Of a stretch of DNA of 64,000 nt, positions 1-11,311 are shown piece after piece. This DNA is from Nageia nagi. Its lineage: Eukaryota; Pinophyta. How positions within the stretch are numbered: position 1 is the first letter of the stretch; every line of letters starts with the position of its first letter. Below the pieces are notes generated by a model. The model was not told where the DNA came from. It saw only the letters and a list, made by a program, of their open reading frames with translations, and did not search any database. The stretch lies in NCBI GenBank assembly GCA_050084985.1, contig JBITNC010000001.1:72292001-72356000 (forward strand), given 5' to 3'. The translations under genes were made by a program, and so were the position numbers.

Positions 1-774
1 ATGGGTTACATGAGTAGTATAGGGACCTAACAATCAAAGGACCAAATATGTTTACCACCTATCAAGGATTTCATATCATGTCATGATTTCTCATCCACAA
101 TGCTTCCACCTTTATAGATAGCAAGTCTAGTGCCAAGGCTCCTTCTTGGGCTTATGGTGCATGTGGGCCAAGACTCCTTCTTAGGCTTATCTCTGAACTA
201 ACCTATTATCATAAAACATAAAGGTAGATGAGTGCGCATAATAAAAAGAGTATTAAATCACTTAAATAAATGAATCATTACAAATACATTAAAGGTATAT
301 TTTAATTAAATTAAAATTCCTTTTTAGGTGTTAACAGATGCCCCACTTTGAATATGATTTGATACTTTGGGATGAAATAAATTCAAAGAATAAATTTAAA
401 GTATAACATGATTAAGAAAGAAAATACTCCTAAAAAATTATCTTCACGGTGTTAGCTTTGTATGCCCTAGTTTTCACTAATATTATGCCCCCTCTTTGGC
501 TTGGTTATGACATGATGAACCACTCAACATAAGAGCAACCTAAGACAAAGATAAAGGAACTTGTAATCCACTTAAACAAGAAATAGTTTTCACATGATAT
601 CTCAAATATTTGACCATCATATCATATAAACATCATGAAAGAATAAGAAATCAAACATGTCCTTAGTGGCTTACCCACTAAGATGATGTGAAGAGAGTGC
701 CTCACCATAAGAGATGAGGGTTTTGTGCCTCACCATAAGGGATGAGGTATTTTATATGATATATTCCTATAAAT
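1..774. other. non-coding AT-rich sequence
   Basis: I see no gene here. The phrase with 'ccttcttgggctta' occurs in two variants around 138 and 174. The block 'gtgcctcaccataag' occurs twice 28 bp apart near 697 and 725. A longer phrase at 661 containing 'ggcttaccca' recurs at 1021-1040. These look like eroded local duplications. Confidence 0.5.
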
Positions 775-1003
775 ATATCCTAAAACATAGCACTACATAA
801 ATCTTATTAGCTTTTTAAAGATTTTAGCATACCTTTATAACAAAGATATCCTAAAACATAGCATTTAAAAAATATCATTAGCTTTTTAATGATATTGTTA
901 TACATTTATAACAAACATATCCTAGAGCATAGCATTATACAAATCTTATTATATTTTTAAAGATTTTGGCATACCTTTATAATAAAGATATTTTAAAATA
1001 TAA
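775..1003. repeat. 71-bp tandem repeat, three units plus a partial
   Basis: Units begin with 'atatcctaaaacatag' or a close variant at 775, 846 and 917, and a degenerate fourth start lies at 988, so the period is exactly 71 bp. Each unit contains 'taaatcttatta..tttttaaagatttt' followed by 'atacctttataa'. The constant period despite many substitutions indicates an old tandem duplication. No coding potential is visible. Confidence 0.85.
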
Positions 1004-1133
1004 CAAATAAGAAATTGAATCGATCCTTGTTGGCTTACCCACCAAGATGATATGAAGATATTACCTTTGTCTAAGAAGGGCTTGTAGTCTCAACATAATG
1101 ATAAGGGCTTACCAATTAATATTATTTTATGGG

Positions 1134-1268
1134 AAAGACCTACAGTGTAGCAGAATGCTCATCACCACCTTCATAAGCCACCATGTTACCATAGATTTTG
1201 ATAAAAGTGTTCCTTTATTATAGAGAGATCAATCATTTTATGGGAAAGACCTAAAGTGTAATGGAATA
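1134..1268. repeat. direct repeat pair, about 101 bp apart
   Basis: 'attttatgggaaagacct' followed by a variable 'acagtgtagcagaat' or 'aaagtgtaatggaat' occurs at 1134 and 1235. The second copy runs into the assembly gap, so more copies may be hidden. Confidence 0.7.
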
Positions 1269-1368
1269 NNNNNNNNNNNNNNNNNNNNNNNNNNNNNNNN
1301 NNNNNNNNNNNNNNNNNNNNNNNNNNNNNNNNNNNNNNNNNNNNNNNNNNNNNNNNNNNNNNNNNNNN
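1269..1368. other. assembly gap (100 N)
   Basis: One hundred N, a conventional placeholder of unknown true length. It probably hides most of the 5' LTR of the element that follows, because only the last 190 bp of that LTR appear after the gap. Confidence 0.95.
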
Positions 1369-1559
1369 TGTGTTCTTGAATAGGGCAGGGGCTTATAAAG
1401 GTTTATCTTGCTTTAATTTGGAAATCTTGGGTTTTTTTGGAAATTTTTATGACTTTTTTGACCCCTAGATCAGTTCAGGGTAGCCTACAAAAAATTGGTG
1501 ATATTTTTTTCATATATCTTGGCAAATTTTCCATTTTTGAAAATTTTTAGGATTTTAAA
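1369..1559 (+). repeat. 3' part of the 5' LTR
   Basis: This aligns along its whole length with the last 195 bp of the 3' LTR (about 6165-6360). Shared landmarks in order are 'tgtgttcttgaat', 'gggcttgtagagg' against 'gggcttataaagg', 'gacttttttga', and a closing 'ggattttaca' against 'ggattttaaa'. Divergence is high, so the insertion is old. The terminal CA is mutated to AA. Confidence 0.75.
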
Positions 1560-1560
1560 G

Positions 1561-1572
1561 GGGTATTAGAGC
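1561..1572 (+). other. primer-binding site, initiator tRNA-Met type
   Basis: 'gggtattagagc' lies directly after the 5' LTR and differs at two positions from TGGTATCAGAGC, the usual plant PBS complementary to initiator tRNA-Met. Confidence 0.7.
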
Positions 1573-2090
1573 TAAGATCTTATCGCCTATGAAAATGGAA
1601 GCAAGATCTAAGCTAAATGAAGAATTTTAAAATTTTTAGAAAGAAAATTTTCCCCACAATTTTGTTCCAATTTTTTGAGGAAAGCAAGATTCCTCAAGGG
1701 GAAAGGGAGAACTTTTTTGGAAATTTAGATAAAAGGGGCATAAAGCAAGGAGGGGGAAAAGAGGGGAGATATGTGAGAGCCCAAATCTACTTCACCACAA
1801 AAAACACCACCAAAAATAAAAATTTTTGCCCAAAATCTATCAAAAAAATTTCCAAAGATTTCCCAAAGAATATCATTTTTTGGGTTGTATCAAGATCTTC
1901 TAGGATATGCAGTTGTAGAGATAATGGAACCCAACATTATGGGGGAAAAGGGCTACCCAAAAATCCCCAACTCTAGATTTGGGTCATCTGGGACATTAGG
2001 GATTAGTTACCCTATTGGGTCTGAAGAAAAGGGATGAATGAAAGTTTTTACTAAATCCAAAGTAGCATGCAATGATTTTGGGGGCCACCA

Positions 2091-4960
2091 ATGGATTATT
2101 TCAGCCAAGAAGATGAGTACAATCTCCAAAAAGAGGAGATAGAGTGGGATTGTATCTTCACCCTAGCCAAGGAAAGCCCTATGTCACATGCTTAAGAGGA
2201 GGAATCATAGTTGGGAGAGATCCAATGCATCTTGGATAAATATCCTGACATTTTTGGAGACATGCCTAAATGGTTTCCACCCTAAAGAGGATTTGAGCAC
2301 ATCATATAGGTGGAGTAAGGAGGAAAACCAATCATGATTGTACTCCCTACTAACATCCTAAGGCCTACAAGGATAAGATCAAGAAAACTATCAAAGAATT
2401 GTTGGACATGGGATTCATACGACCAAGCTCTAGTTCCTTTTCTTTTTCAATGGTGTTGGTCAAGAAGAAGGAAGAGACCATGTGAATGTGCATTAACTAC
2501 CAAATTCTCAATAAGAAGACCATAAAAAACAAGTATCCTATCCCTAGAGTAGAAGATCTTATTGATGAATTGCATGGTTCTAGATATTTCTCCAAAATTG
2601 ATTTGAGATCAAGATATCAACAAATAAGAATGAAAGAGGAGGATATCCACAAGACAACATTCATGTGCCATTATGGCCATTTTAATTTTTTAGTTATAGT
2701 ATTTGGATTGACTAATGCACCAATTACTTTTCAATTAGCCATGAATCAAGTTTTCAAAGAGCAATTAAGGATATTTAAGTTGGTTTTCTTTGATAACATA
2801 TTGATGTACAATAAAATGTGGGTCCAAATGTGAATTTGGCATGATTGAAATTATGTATTTAGGGCATGTAATCAACCATGAAGGAGTAAGGGTGGATGAG
2901 CAAAAAATTGCAGCAATTCAAGATTGATCGGTTCTCATAATCGTGACACAATTAAGGGGATTTTTAGAGCTATGCAATTACTATAGAAGGTTCATACATG
3001 GTTTCTCACACTTGGTTTTCCTTTGACATAATTGACTAAGAAAGATGCATTCGCGTAGAGTAATAATGCTCAAGGTGCTTTTGAGACTCTTAAAAGGGTT
3101 ATTTTCTCTTGTCCATGCTTAGTTATTCCTGATTTTTTAGTACAATTTACTGTTGAATGTGATGCATCAAAACTTGGTATAAGGGTTGTACTTATGCAAA
3201 AAGTACAACCCATAGTATTTGAAAGTAGAAAACTCACTAATGCATAACAAAATTTTAGTGTGTATGATAAAGAAATGTTAGCTATCATGCATGCGTTGGA
3301 GAGATTTAAACAATATCTAGTTTGTGGGCCTTTCATTATCAAAAGTGACCACAATAACTTGAAATTTGAATGAAAAGCAACAAAGGTGGGTAAGTAAGTT
3401 TCAATATTTTGATTTTATCAACCAAACAAATTTGAACAAAAAGCAACAAAGGTGGGTAAGTAAGCTTCAATCTTTTGATTTTGAGATTCAATATATCAAA
3501 GGAAAAAATAATATAGTTGTTGATACATTATCCAAGAATCATTCTTTCTTCTCTCTCTCTTTTATTTCTGTTGATTAGAAAATAAATATCATGATTGAAT
3601 ATGTTAAAGATGAATTTGCTCAAAATATTTTATATGGAACGGTAAAAAATGAGAGGCACATGATAAGGAACTGGATAATTATGAAGAATAATAAGATTTT
3701 CTGGAACCTTAACTCAAAAATGAAGGAAACGGTGCTCCATGCTTTGCATCATATACCCCTTATAGGCCATCCAGGTATCATGAAAATGTATAAAGCAATA
3801 AGAGAGAGGTTCACATGGAAGGGGATGAAACAAGACATCTATAAGCACATCAAGGAGAGTATGCAACATCAAGAGAAGGAGGAAAATGTGAATCCAAAAG
3901 GACTACTTCAACCATTACCCATTCCATAATAGAAATGGGAATATATTTCTATGGATTTCATCATGGGTCTCCAAACGATGCAAGGTAAAGATTGTATTTT
4001 TGTAGTGGTGGATAAACTCACTAAATTTACCTATTTCTTTGCCTTACCATCACATATACAATAGTACAATTGGATTATTTATTCTTAAAAGAAATATTCA
4101 AAATGAATAGTTCACCAAAAAGGATTGTAAGTGAAAGGGATAGCAAATTTATGAGCATGTTTTGCAAAGAGCTCTTTCAATTGAGTGGCACTAACTTGAC
4201 CCCAAGCACTAGTTACCACCCATAAACTTATATACAAACAAAAATAGTAAGAAAATGGCTACACTTGAGGCATTATGTAATAGGGCAACAACAAACATGG
4301 ATCAAATGGCTCCACATTGGGAAGACTTGTTACAACTTTATCCATCAATTATCTATAGTAATGTCTCCTTTCAAAGATTTGTATGGTTATGATGCTCCTA
4401 ACTTTTCAAATTTGACTTTTTATAAAGGGAAAGCCCGAAGAGCTAAAGATGTTTTACAAGACAACCAAGACATCATGAGAGCTCTAAGGGAGAACTTGTA
4501 AATAGCCCAAAATCATCAAAAGAAGTATGTTGATCAAAGAAGGATTTATAGAGCCTTTGAAGTATGGAAGATGGTGTATTTGAGGTTGCAACCATTTAGG
4601 CATTCCTCACTCAAGAAGAGAAGAGTAAAAAAACTATAACCTAGATTCTTTGGGCCATACAAAGTATTGTGCAAGTTTGGAGAAGCTACATGTGAGCTAA
4701 AGCTTCCAAAATAAAGCAAGATTCATAATATTTTCCATGTGTCACTCCTTACGAAGGTATTGGGACAACAAGACACATCATCGAACATCCTTCCATTGCT
4801 TGATGAAGAAGGATGATTGGTTTTGATACCCAAAAAGCTATTGGAGACCACAATAAAGAAGTTAAGATCAAGACACATTCAAGAATATTTGATCAAGTGT
4901 GGAAAGATTTTTCTAATGAAAATTCCATATGGGAAGGAGCTGAAATACTAGCATAGCCAT
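2091..4960 (+). pseudogene. Ty3/gypsy pol remnant (RT, RNase H, integrase, chromodomain)
   Basis: Domains run in gypsy order, broken by many frameshifts and stops. The linker before RT (about 2205-2290) shows a 'LDKYPDIFGDMP' motif. RT (2330-2830) shows '[14 protein letters not shown]', 'FSKIDLRS' and 'FGLTNAP'. Its catalytic box reads FFDN where the family has F(V/A)DD, so the second Asp is lost. RNase H (about 3120-3580) shows 'ECDASKLG' and 'LNKKQQRWVSKLQSFDFEI'. The integrase zinc finger (3591-3900) keeps the His pair 'HHIPLIGHPG', but the paired Cys are gone. The integrase core (about 3935-4240) has 'SMDFI' and a stretch with 'SERDSKF'. The tail at 4815-4950 ('KKLRSRHIQEYLIKC') resembles a chromodomain. 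It cannot encode an active polyprotein. Confidence 0.85.
3363..3494 (+). repeat. 66-bp in-frame tandem duplication inside RNase H
   Basis: The segment starting 'aatttgaa..aaaagcaaca' at 3363 recurs at 3429 with offset 66. The peptide 'KQQRWVSK(F/L)Q(Y/S)FDF' is therefore repeated twice in the same frame. The motif is normally single in gypsy RNase H. The second copy continues into the expected downstream sequence. Confidence 0.85.
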
Positions 4961-5003
4961 CATTGAATTGCTTTAGGGCAAGCAATTTTGAGAGCAAAGG
5001 CTT

Positions 5004-6360
5004 TGTAACATCCCCTTGGCCTAAAAAATAAATAAATTTAGAATCCTAGAGATTTCCTTTTGTAAATATTTTTTTTATTTATGTATTTTTTGATAGTTAA
5101 TTGGGATAGAAATATAATGGTGTTTTGGACCCACGTTGTGAGCCCTATATGGGATGATTTCCTCACATGCTAGGATGTGTTATTTATTTTTCATTAATGC
5201 ACTTGGAGATCCTAAAATGATTATGGAAATCCTAAGACTTGTATAGCACCTAGATGATACTTAAGCATATACAATCACTTAATTTCCCCAAAATTAGATT
5301 TGGGAGCACTTGTATACATGCACTAACCTTGGGAAGACTTCTAGACCCCCATGTTGGCCCATGATGACATCCAGTCACCAACACATGACTCCTAAACCCA
5401 TGTAGTACCTTTGACTTCCACACTAGCATGTGTGACACCTTGGACTCCCCATTGGTATGTGTGGCATATTAGATTCCCATGTTGTCATGCTTAACACTTA
5501 GGCACCCACATTGGATATCTTGGATCTCCATATGGCTAACATTGAGATTGATAAGGGTGGGGATGACTCCTAGGTGAGATCTAGATCCAATGATGTGTTA
5601 TATAAGGTGAAGGAGCCTCATTGAAGAGATATATTGAATTTGATATTGAAACCCCTTATTATACCTAAAGACTTGGTGACGTTAAGCACCTTTGGGCATG
5701 TAGACCAAGGAGAGTCTAGGAGCCTTGGAACACCTTTTAACTAAACTTGAGGTGAGTGTTCATGCTATGAGGTTGCCCTACCCTAAGGCATCCACAAGCA
5801 ATCTACACCTTTGAATCCATTCGATGGTATTCTGGGACTACATTCATTCTCTTTGTTGGGAGCTAACCTGTGAGGGAGCCCTTTAGTATGGCATCAACAT
5901 ATTTGGTAGAGTGAGGTTGTTCTATAGTGGTTTCGGTAGCAATGTTCATCCTTGCATATCAATGTGCCCTAGTTGGCTCCTTGGATGCCAATTTTTAGCC
6001 CTCTTGGGCCTAATATTGTATTGATTCCATCATTTATCATTAATATAACCATGGCACATTTGGATCTCATTTGTTATCTCATATTGTGATGTGTTGATGT
6101 TCTTTTACCCCTCTTAGTGTGATGTCTTAATTCTTGGATTATTATTGATGTGTTGTGCTTGATAAATGTGTTCTTGAATGTGACATGGGCTTGTAGAGGT
6201 GATATCCTGCTTGAGTAGCATATCGTTGGATTTTATGGTATTTTATGTGACTTTTTTGATGCCTTAAAAATATTCATGGCATGCCTAGAAGCATCGTTTG
6301 ATATTATTATTTCATATTTTCTTGGTTAATTTCCACATTGATAATATTTGGGATTTTACA
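5004..6360 (+). repeat. 3' LTR, 1357 bp
   Basis: It begins TGTAACATCCC directly after the end of pol and ends GGGATTTTACA; the ends are inverted complements at 10 of 11 positions. The last 195 bp match the partial LTR at 1369-1559. It holds no gene; short open frames on either strand look incidental. Confidence 0.8.
5599..5608 (+). promoter_or_regulatory. TATA box of the LTR
   Basis: 'ttatataagg' lies about 595 bp into the 3' LTR, a plausible core promoter position for the U3/R junction. This is sequence-only evidence; the element is dead. Confidence 0.45.
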
Positions 6361-7425
6361 TTGAGAAGCACATGAAGGGTTATGTGGAGGATATTTCTTT
6401 GCTAAGTATTTGTATACAATGCTTTGACAAGGTACTATTGGTCATCCATGGATGAAGATTGTAAAGAACACATTAAGAATTATTTATATTGTTAAAAATA
6501 GTCCAATCTTAAGAAGATACCATCATAAGAACTCAATCCCATAGTTTCATCATGGTCATTCGAAAGATGGGGCATTGATTTAATTAGCATGATCAATCCA
6601 CATTCTAGAGAGGAGCATAAGTTCATGATCATAACCACAAAACTCACTAGAAAATGGGTACATGTTATACTAATGAAGTTTATTGTTTATTGTTCATGAA
6701 AAGATCATCAAGTTTCTTATTGAAAATATAATCATAAGATTTGGTGTACCACAACAATTGATTGTGGATAATTGTCCCAATTTCAATGGTAAGGACATGA
6801 AAGCATTTTGTAACAAATTTCATATTACTCAAAATTTTTCCTCTGTTTATTATCCCCAATGTAATGGTCAAGCTGAAGCATCTAATAAGATCATTCGCTC
6901 CAAAAAATGGAATATATATAAAAGAGATTCGCATGAACAACTACCATATGCTTTATGGGCATATAGAATTAGCATCAGGACTACTATTGGAGCAACATCA
7001 TTTTCATTAATTTATGGTGATGAAGCTATTGTTCACCTTGAATTAGAGATTCCTTCACTAAGAATCTCACTATGTAGAGAAATTTCAGATGAAGAAGGAA
7101 GACAAGCAAGGTTGCAACAGTTAGAGGTCTTGAATGAAAAGAGAATATATGTGATAGAATATTAAAAATTCTATCATGTAAAGCTCAAATGGGCATATGA
7201 TAAAAAGGTAGAGCCAAAATCTTTCCAATTAAGAAACTTGATCCTCAAGGACAACATAAATAAGATAAATATAAATGATGAAGTAAAAGGGAAATTTGAG
7301 CCCAATTGGTTTGGTCCATATGTTGCAGTTGAAGCAACAATAATAGGAGCATACAAATTATCTACCATGGGAAGAGCCAAAAATCTTCAATGTTAGATAT
7401 CTCAAACACTTTTATGCATGATAAC
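6361..7425 (+). pseudogene. Tat-lineage Ty3/gypsy integrase remnant
   Basis: The first 180 bp, read across frameshifts, give pieces of the integrase HHCC region, including 'YYWSSMDEDCKEH'. The core follows, with 'WGIDLI' near 6570. A 160-codon open stretch (6683-7165) then shows 'FGVPQQLIVDNCPNF', 'YYPQCNGQAEASNK', 'LPYALWAYR' and 'SLIYGDEAI'. The C-terminal part continues after a stop with 'GKFEPNWFGPY' and 'GAYKL', ending near 7425. In the family the second catalytic Asp lies in a 'DNG' box and here reads 'DNC'. The spacing and the 'ALWAYR..' block are typical of the Tat/Ogre branch, not chromoviruses. Everything upstream is replaced by the LTR ending at 6360. Confidence 0.8.
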
Positions 7426-9214
7426 TCAACTTAATACCTTGCAACATAATGATGCATTCTATTGAGGTACTTGTAAATTATTATACATTACATTTTTTCT
7501 TTCATTTATGCATTTCATAATGTGCATACTATGCCTGTGATTCTTGGGCATCCATCCCATAAAAAAAGAAGAAGAGTATATATCATAAAAGCATAATATT
7601 TACGAACCATGGACATAAAATGCTAGGTCATTGATGACCATCAATATGACTATTGAGAGTTCACTCACTTTAAAGTAAACGATGATACAATTGTTAGTGA
7701 GGATATTGACATTGACTCATATTCAATGTACAATGCATGTCATTATGTATCCACTATGTAAAAAAAATAGATAATAAAAAGTAGAAAAATATTATTTGTG
7801 AAAACTAACTTGCTGGCGCAAATAGAACATAAGGGAAAAATACAACATCTAAAGAAGCAACATATGAATAAGGATCCACAAAACCCATAACATCACCACT
7901 TTTTTAGCACTATAGATAAGGAATGGATGCCACTCATTCCTTCTCCAATGAACCTCAAATAACACCTACAATCTTATTCATCAATGAAGGGATATGAAAA
8001 GTGCACACAATTATCGAACTCCCTCATATAAAAAATGAAGGAGTCACCACATTCATTCTTGCCCACGTCACAAGTAAGGATGCCAAAATTCTCNNNNNNN
8101 NNNNNNNNNNNNNNNNNNNNNNNNNNNNNNNNNNNNNNNNNNNNNNNNNNNNNNNNNNNNNNNNNNNNNNNNNNNNNNNNNNNNNNNNNNNNNCTATATA
8201 GAACTCAGACCATACTGATGAGCTAAGAAGACAAAAGAGAAGTGCTAAGGAATAGAAGCTTATTGGAAGGATCAACATTCTTTTTGTATAATGATTGCAA
8301 GGATTAAAATTCTTCTTGAATCAGATTTAAGAAACAAATTTGGAATGCCTTGAAATTGCTGCAGCTTGAATATGAAGAATCTGAAACTTGTCTAAAATTG
8401 TACAAAAGTCAAAACTGAGAGTTCAAAAAGATATTAGAAATGAATAACACTCATATTTGAAATTATAATGATAGTTCAATACCCAAATATGAATCCCTTG
8501 GGAAATCCAAACATAGCAGCATCACAAGCCCTAGCTGAAACTAAGCTAGAATATACCCCTTTTACGTTAAGGTGGAAATTAAATCTAAGAATATTATTTG
8601 AATATAGGAAAACATCCATTAAATCCTGCTAGTAAATATTTGGAAGAGAAGAAATATTTATAAACCTTTCGTCAGAAGGATATAGTTTCCAATCTCACGT
8701 GTAGAAACACCAAGAGCAGTATGGATGTTGCATTTGGCCAAGAAATGCCTTGACATTTGGCTATAGTTTTGTTCTCATCCGAAAAAACACACTAATCTCA
8801 AGCATCTTGGGCTTTTATAGTTTCTTCTTATATCTTTTTTCCCTTCACCTTTTACATGTAGAATAAATATTATGAATTTACTTTATCTCATTCACATAAC
8901 TTAAATTAATATTCCCCTTTTGACAACTTTACAAAACATATTAACATTAATTTCAAGTTAACTTGCATAACAGGCACAGCTTTATTAAATCTACATCTGA
9001 ATAACCCTTTTTGAGTGTGTAGGGCACACTTAACCCTAACAAATGCTTTATTTAAAGAGAAGACCATGCAAATGTAACATATAAACAAAGGGTCATACCA
9101 ATAGGTCAACTGCGAGAAGCAAAACCATGGGCACAAGTGGTGAAAGAACTATCAACCAAAGAACAAGACTTGATAGCAAACAAGGTCAGATTGCAATAAT
9201 TGAGGAAAGGTAGA
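7426..9214. other. non-coding sequence with an assembly gap
   Basis: The first part is probably the untranslated 3' region of the Tat element, since those elements carry long non-coding tails. I could not find its LTR. The rest shows no convincing gene, RNA or repeat. Positions 8094-8193 are 100 N, so the reading frames crossing them mean nothing. Confidence 0.5.
8094..8193. other. assembly gap (100 N)
   Basis: Placeholder of unknown true length within non-coding sequence. Confidence 0.95.
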
Positions 9215-9220
9215 TATCGG

Positions 9221-9459
9221 ATATATGATACGGCAGCAAACATCATTATGAAAGGAGTAAAAGATCAATGAGCGAAGGAAGATGTTAATAACTTGATAAA
9301 GTATTTTCTTAGAGATAAATAACACCAGAAAGGAAAAATATTCAAACATCAGATAAATGATAAGGCAGCAAACATCATTATGAAAGGAGTAACGGAGCAA
9401 TGGAAGATGCTAACAACTTGATAAAGTATTTTCTTAGTAATAAATAACATCAGAAAGGA
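9221..9459. repeat. tandem duplication, period about 130 bp
   Basis: 'ggcagcaaacatcattatga' occurs at 9232 and 9364. It is followed in both copies by 'aacttgataaagtatttt' and 'cagaaagga'. Two diverged copies with small indels; non-coding. Confidence 0.85.
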
Positions 9460-11053
9460 CAATTTTCAAAGCCAGCGCACTAGGAGAAATACAACAAAGG
9501 ATTTCAAGGATCAAAATTCTTCATGGAAGACGATTTAACATCAATGCAACTTGAACATGAATATAATGAATGGGAAGAGGTGAAGGCAACAAGAAAAGAA
9601 GGCAAATAAGAATGTTTGAGGGATGGAGAGGATAGCACCAGCCAACAAATATCTTGAAATAAATATGTTGTTGGGCCTCATAGGAGTGTTTATCAGTAGT
9701 AAGCTGGAGTTGAAGAGGCCTTAATTCCGGACTCATGGTAGAAGGGAAAGACATAGGTTTGTAATGAAACACGAGTACAAGGAATGCAAGTCTCCAAATT
9801 TTTAAGATTACAAGAAAGTTTTTAAAACGTGTTTTTTTGAAAAAACACATTTTTTCCTTCAGCCCATTTTTGTGAATAAACACCTTTTTTTGCCCTGTTT
9901 TTTCCCCCTTTTTTTGTAGATGGCTTTTTATTTCACATGTTTTCATAAATATAAAAAAATTGCAGTTTTTTTTAATGTATTACATTTTTTTCTTGACTTT
10001 TTGCTATTTTAAAAAATTTAGCTTGGAGCCGTACCCTTTTTTTGTTTTTTGAAACTATGTAAGAAAAGTAAAGTAGGGAATGATGTAGTAAGGCAACAAG
10101 TGTAAAAACACAAAACCTAATAAGCGAATGATTTTAATTAATATAAAATAAAGTGATAAGAAAACCTTCATCTCGCAACTTGCTATTTCACCCCCCCAAA
10201 AAAAATCAAAATATTATAAGAGATAGGATCTAGACATGGAATACTTATATGTGGCACTAGAAAAAGACAACAATTTATAAAGAACAAGGTGGGTTGTTAT
10301 ATAAAAACTAGAAGTTCACCATTTCCTTTGCATGTTTTTCCTTGTTCTAGCCAATTGTCTCAAGTGATGGTTGGTCTGCCTAGATTGTTAAAAGGAACAA
10401 AACATGAAGTGGTATCAGATGATGAGCTAGAATCAGCTCCAAAAGAACCATAGCAAGCCCTAGACTTAATGCTACTCTAAGTGTTGCCCTTTTCTACCTT
10501 TTCTTCACACTAAGGCACACCTTCACATCCCCGCTTGAAATGAGGGCAAGATTATATCTCATGTGGTTAATTCCATTGTGTATATTTTTGTTGTAGTAGT
10601 TTCCATCCAAGGTCTCTCTTTTTGTTATCATTTTCTCCTAAATCTATAACATTACAAAGGGAAAAAATCTAAAACAAAGCCCTAGAAATTATTTTTTACG
10701 TGCAATGCTACAAATGTAAAGCACAAACATAGGATTAGAAGAAAAAGTCTCGGCCCTATACATTACTTCTTACATATATGTTAAAAATGGTGATTCCTAT
10801 TGCTGTAAAATCCACTTTTAGTGGTGTAAATGCAGTTGCTAGTGTTTTAACAAAGGGTTTGGTGTCCTTGGACTTAACTTCGGTTCTTAGTTCTTCAACC
10901 TTGAATGGCTTGAAATCAACCAAAATAACAAAATTTATAGCAAGGAGCATCTTTTTGCAACTTGCACTGAATAAATAGTGTAGGATGCATGAGTGTTTGA
11001 GCCTCACAATTATTGGCTGAATATTAGGCAAAAATTGATTGCATATTCTTAAA
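9460..11053. other. non-coding sequence
   Basis: There are long A and T runs between 9830 and 10020 and a C7A8 run near 10192. I see no gene, RNA or element boundary. Confidence 0.5.
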
Positions 11054-11311
11054 ATATGCAATTTTTGCTGAATTTTCAAGTGGACATTCTCTTAAGGTGA
11101 TTTGCTGCATATACAGCTACATATATGAATATTGATGATTTTTGTAATCATGATATGCATAATACTTGAAGTGGAGATAAAATATGCAATTTTTGCTGAA
11201 TTTTCAAGTGGACATTCTCTTAAGGTGATTTGCTGCATATACAGCTACATGTATCGAATATTTGATGATTTTTGTAATCATGATATGCATGATACTTGAA
11301 GTGGAGATAAA
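11054..11311. repeat. 128-bp tandem duplication
   Basis: Unit one is 11054-11181 and unit two 11182-11311. Both start 'atatgcaatttttgctgaat' and end 'cttgaagtggagataaa'. Only a few substitutions and two short indels separate them, so this duplication is much younger than the surrounding repeats. Confidence 0.95.

Larger units (their letters stand above)
1369..6360 (+). mobile_element. decayed Ty3/gypsy chromovirus-type LTR retrotransposon
   Basis: The order is: partial 5' LTR, primer-binding site, about 0.5 kb leader, degenerate pol with reverse transcriptase, RNase H, integrase and a chromodomain-like tail, then a 3' LTR. A C-terminal chromodomain after integrase marks the chromovirus branch of Ty3/gypsy. 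The leader (1573-2090) is too short for gag and protease and shows neither; the 119-codon open frame at 1617-1976 resembles nothing I know. The element is therefore deleted as well as mutated. Its 3' end abuts sequence that reads as the integrase zinc-finger region of another gypsy element, implying nested insertion. The outer 5' boundary is lost in the gap, so no target duplication can be read. Confidence 0.75.

Noticed and set aside
8001-8278. ORFs crossing the N gap (also near 13232-13550 and 50376-50661)
   Set aside because: They are open only because N codons are not stops.
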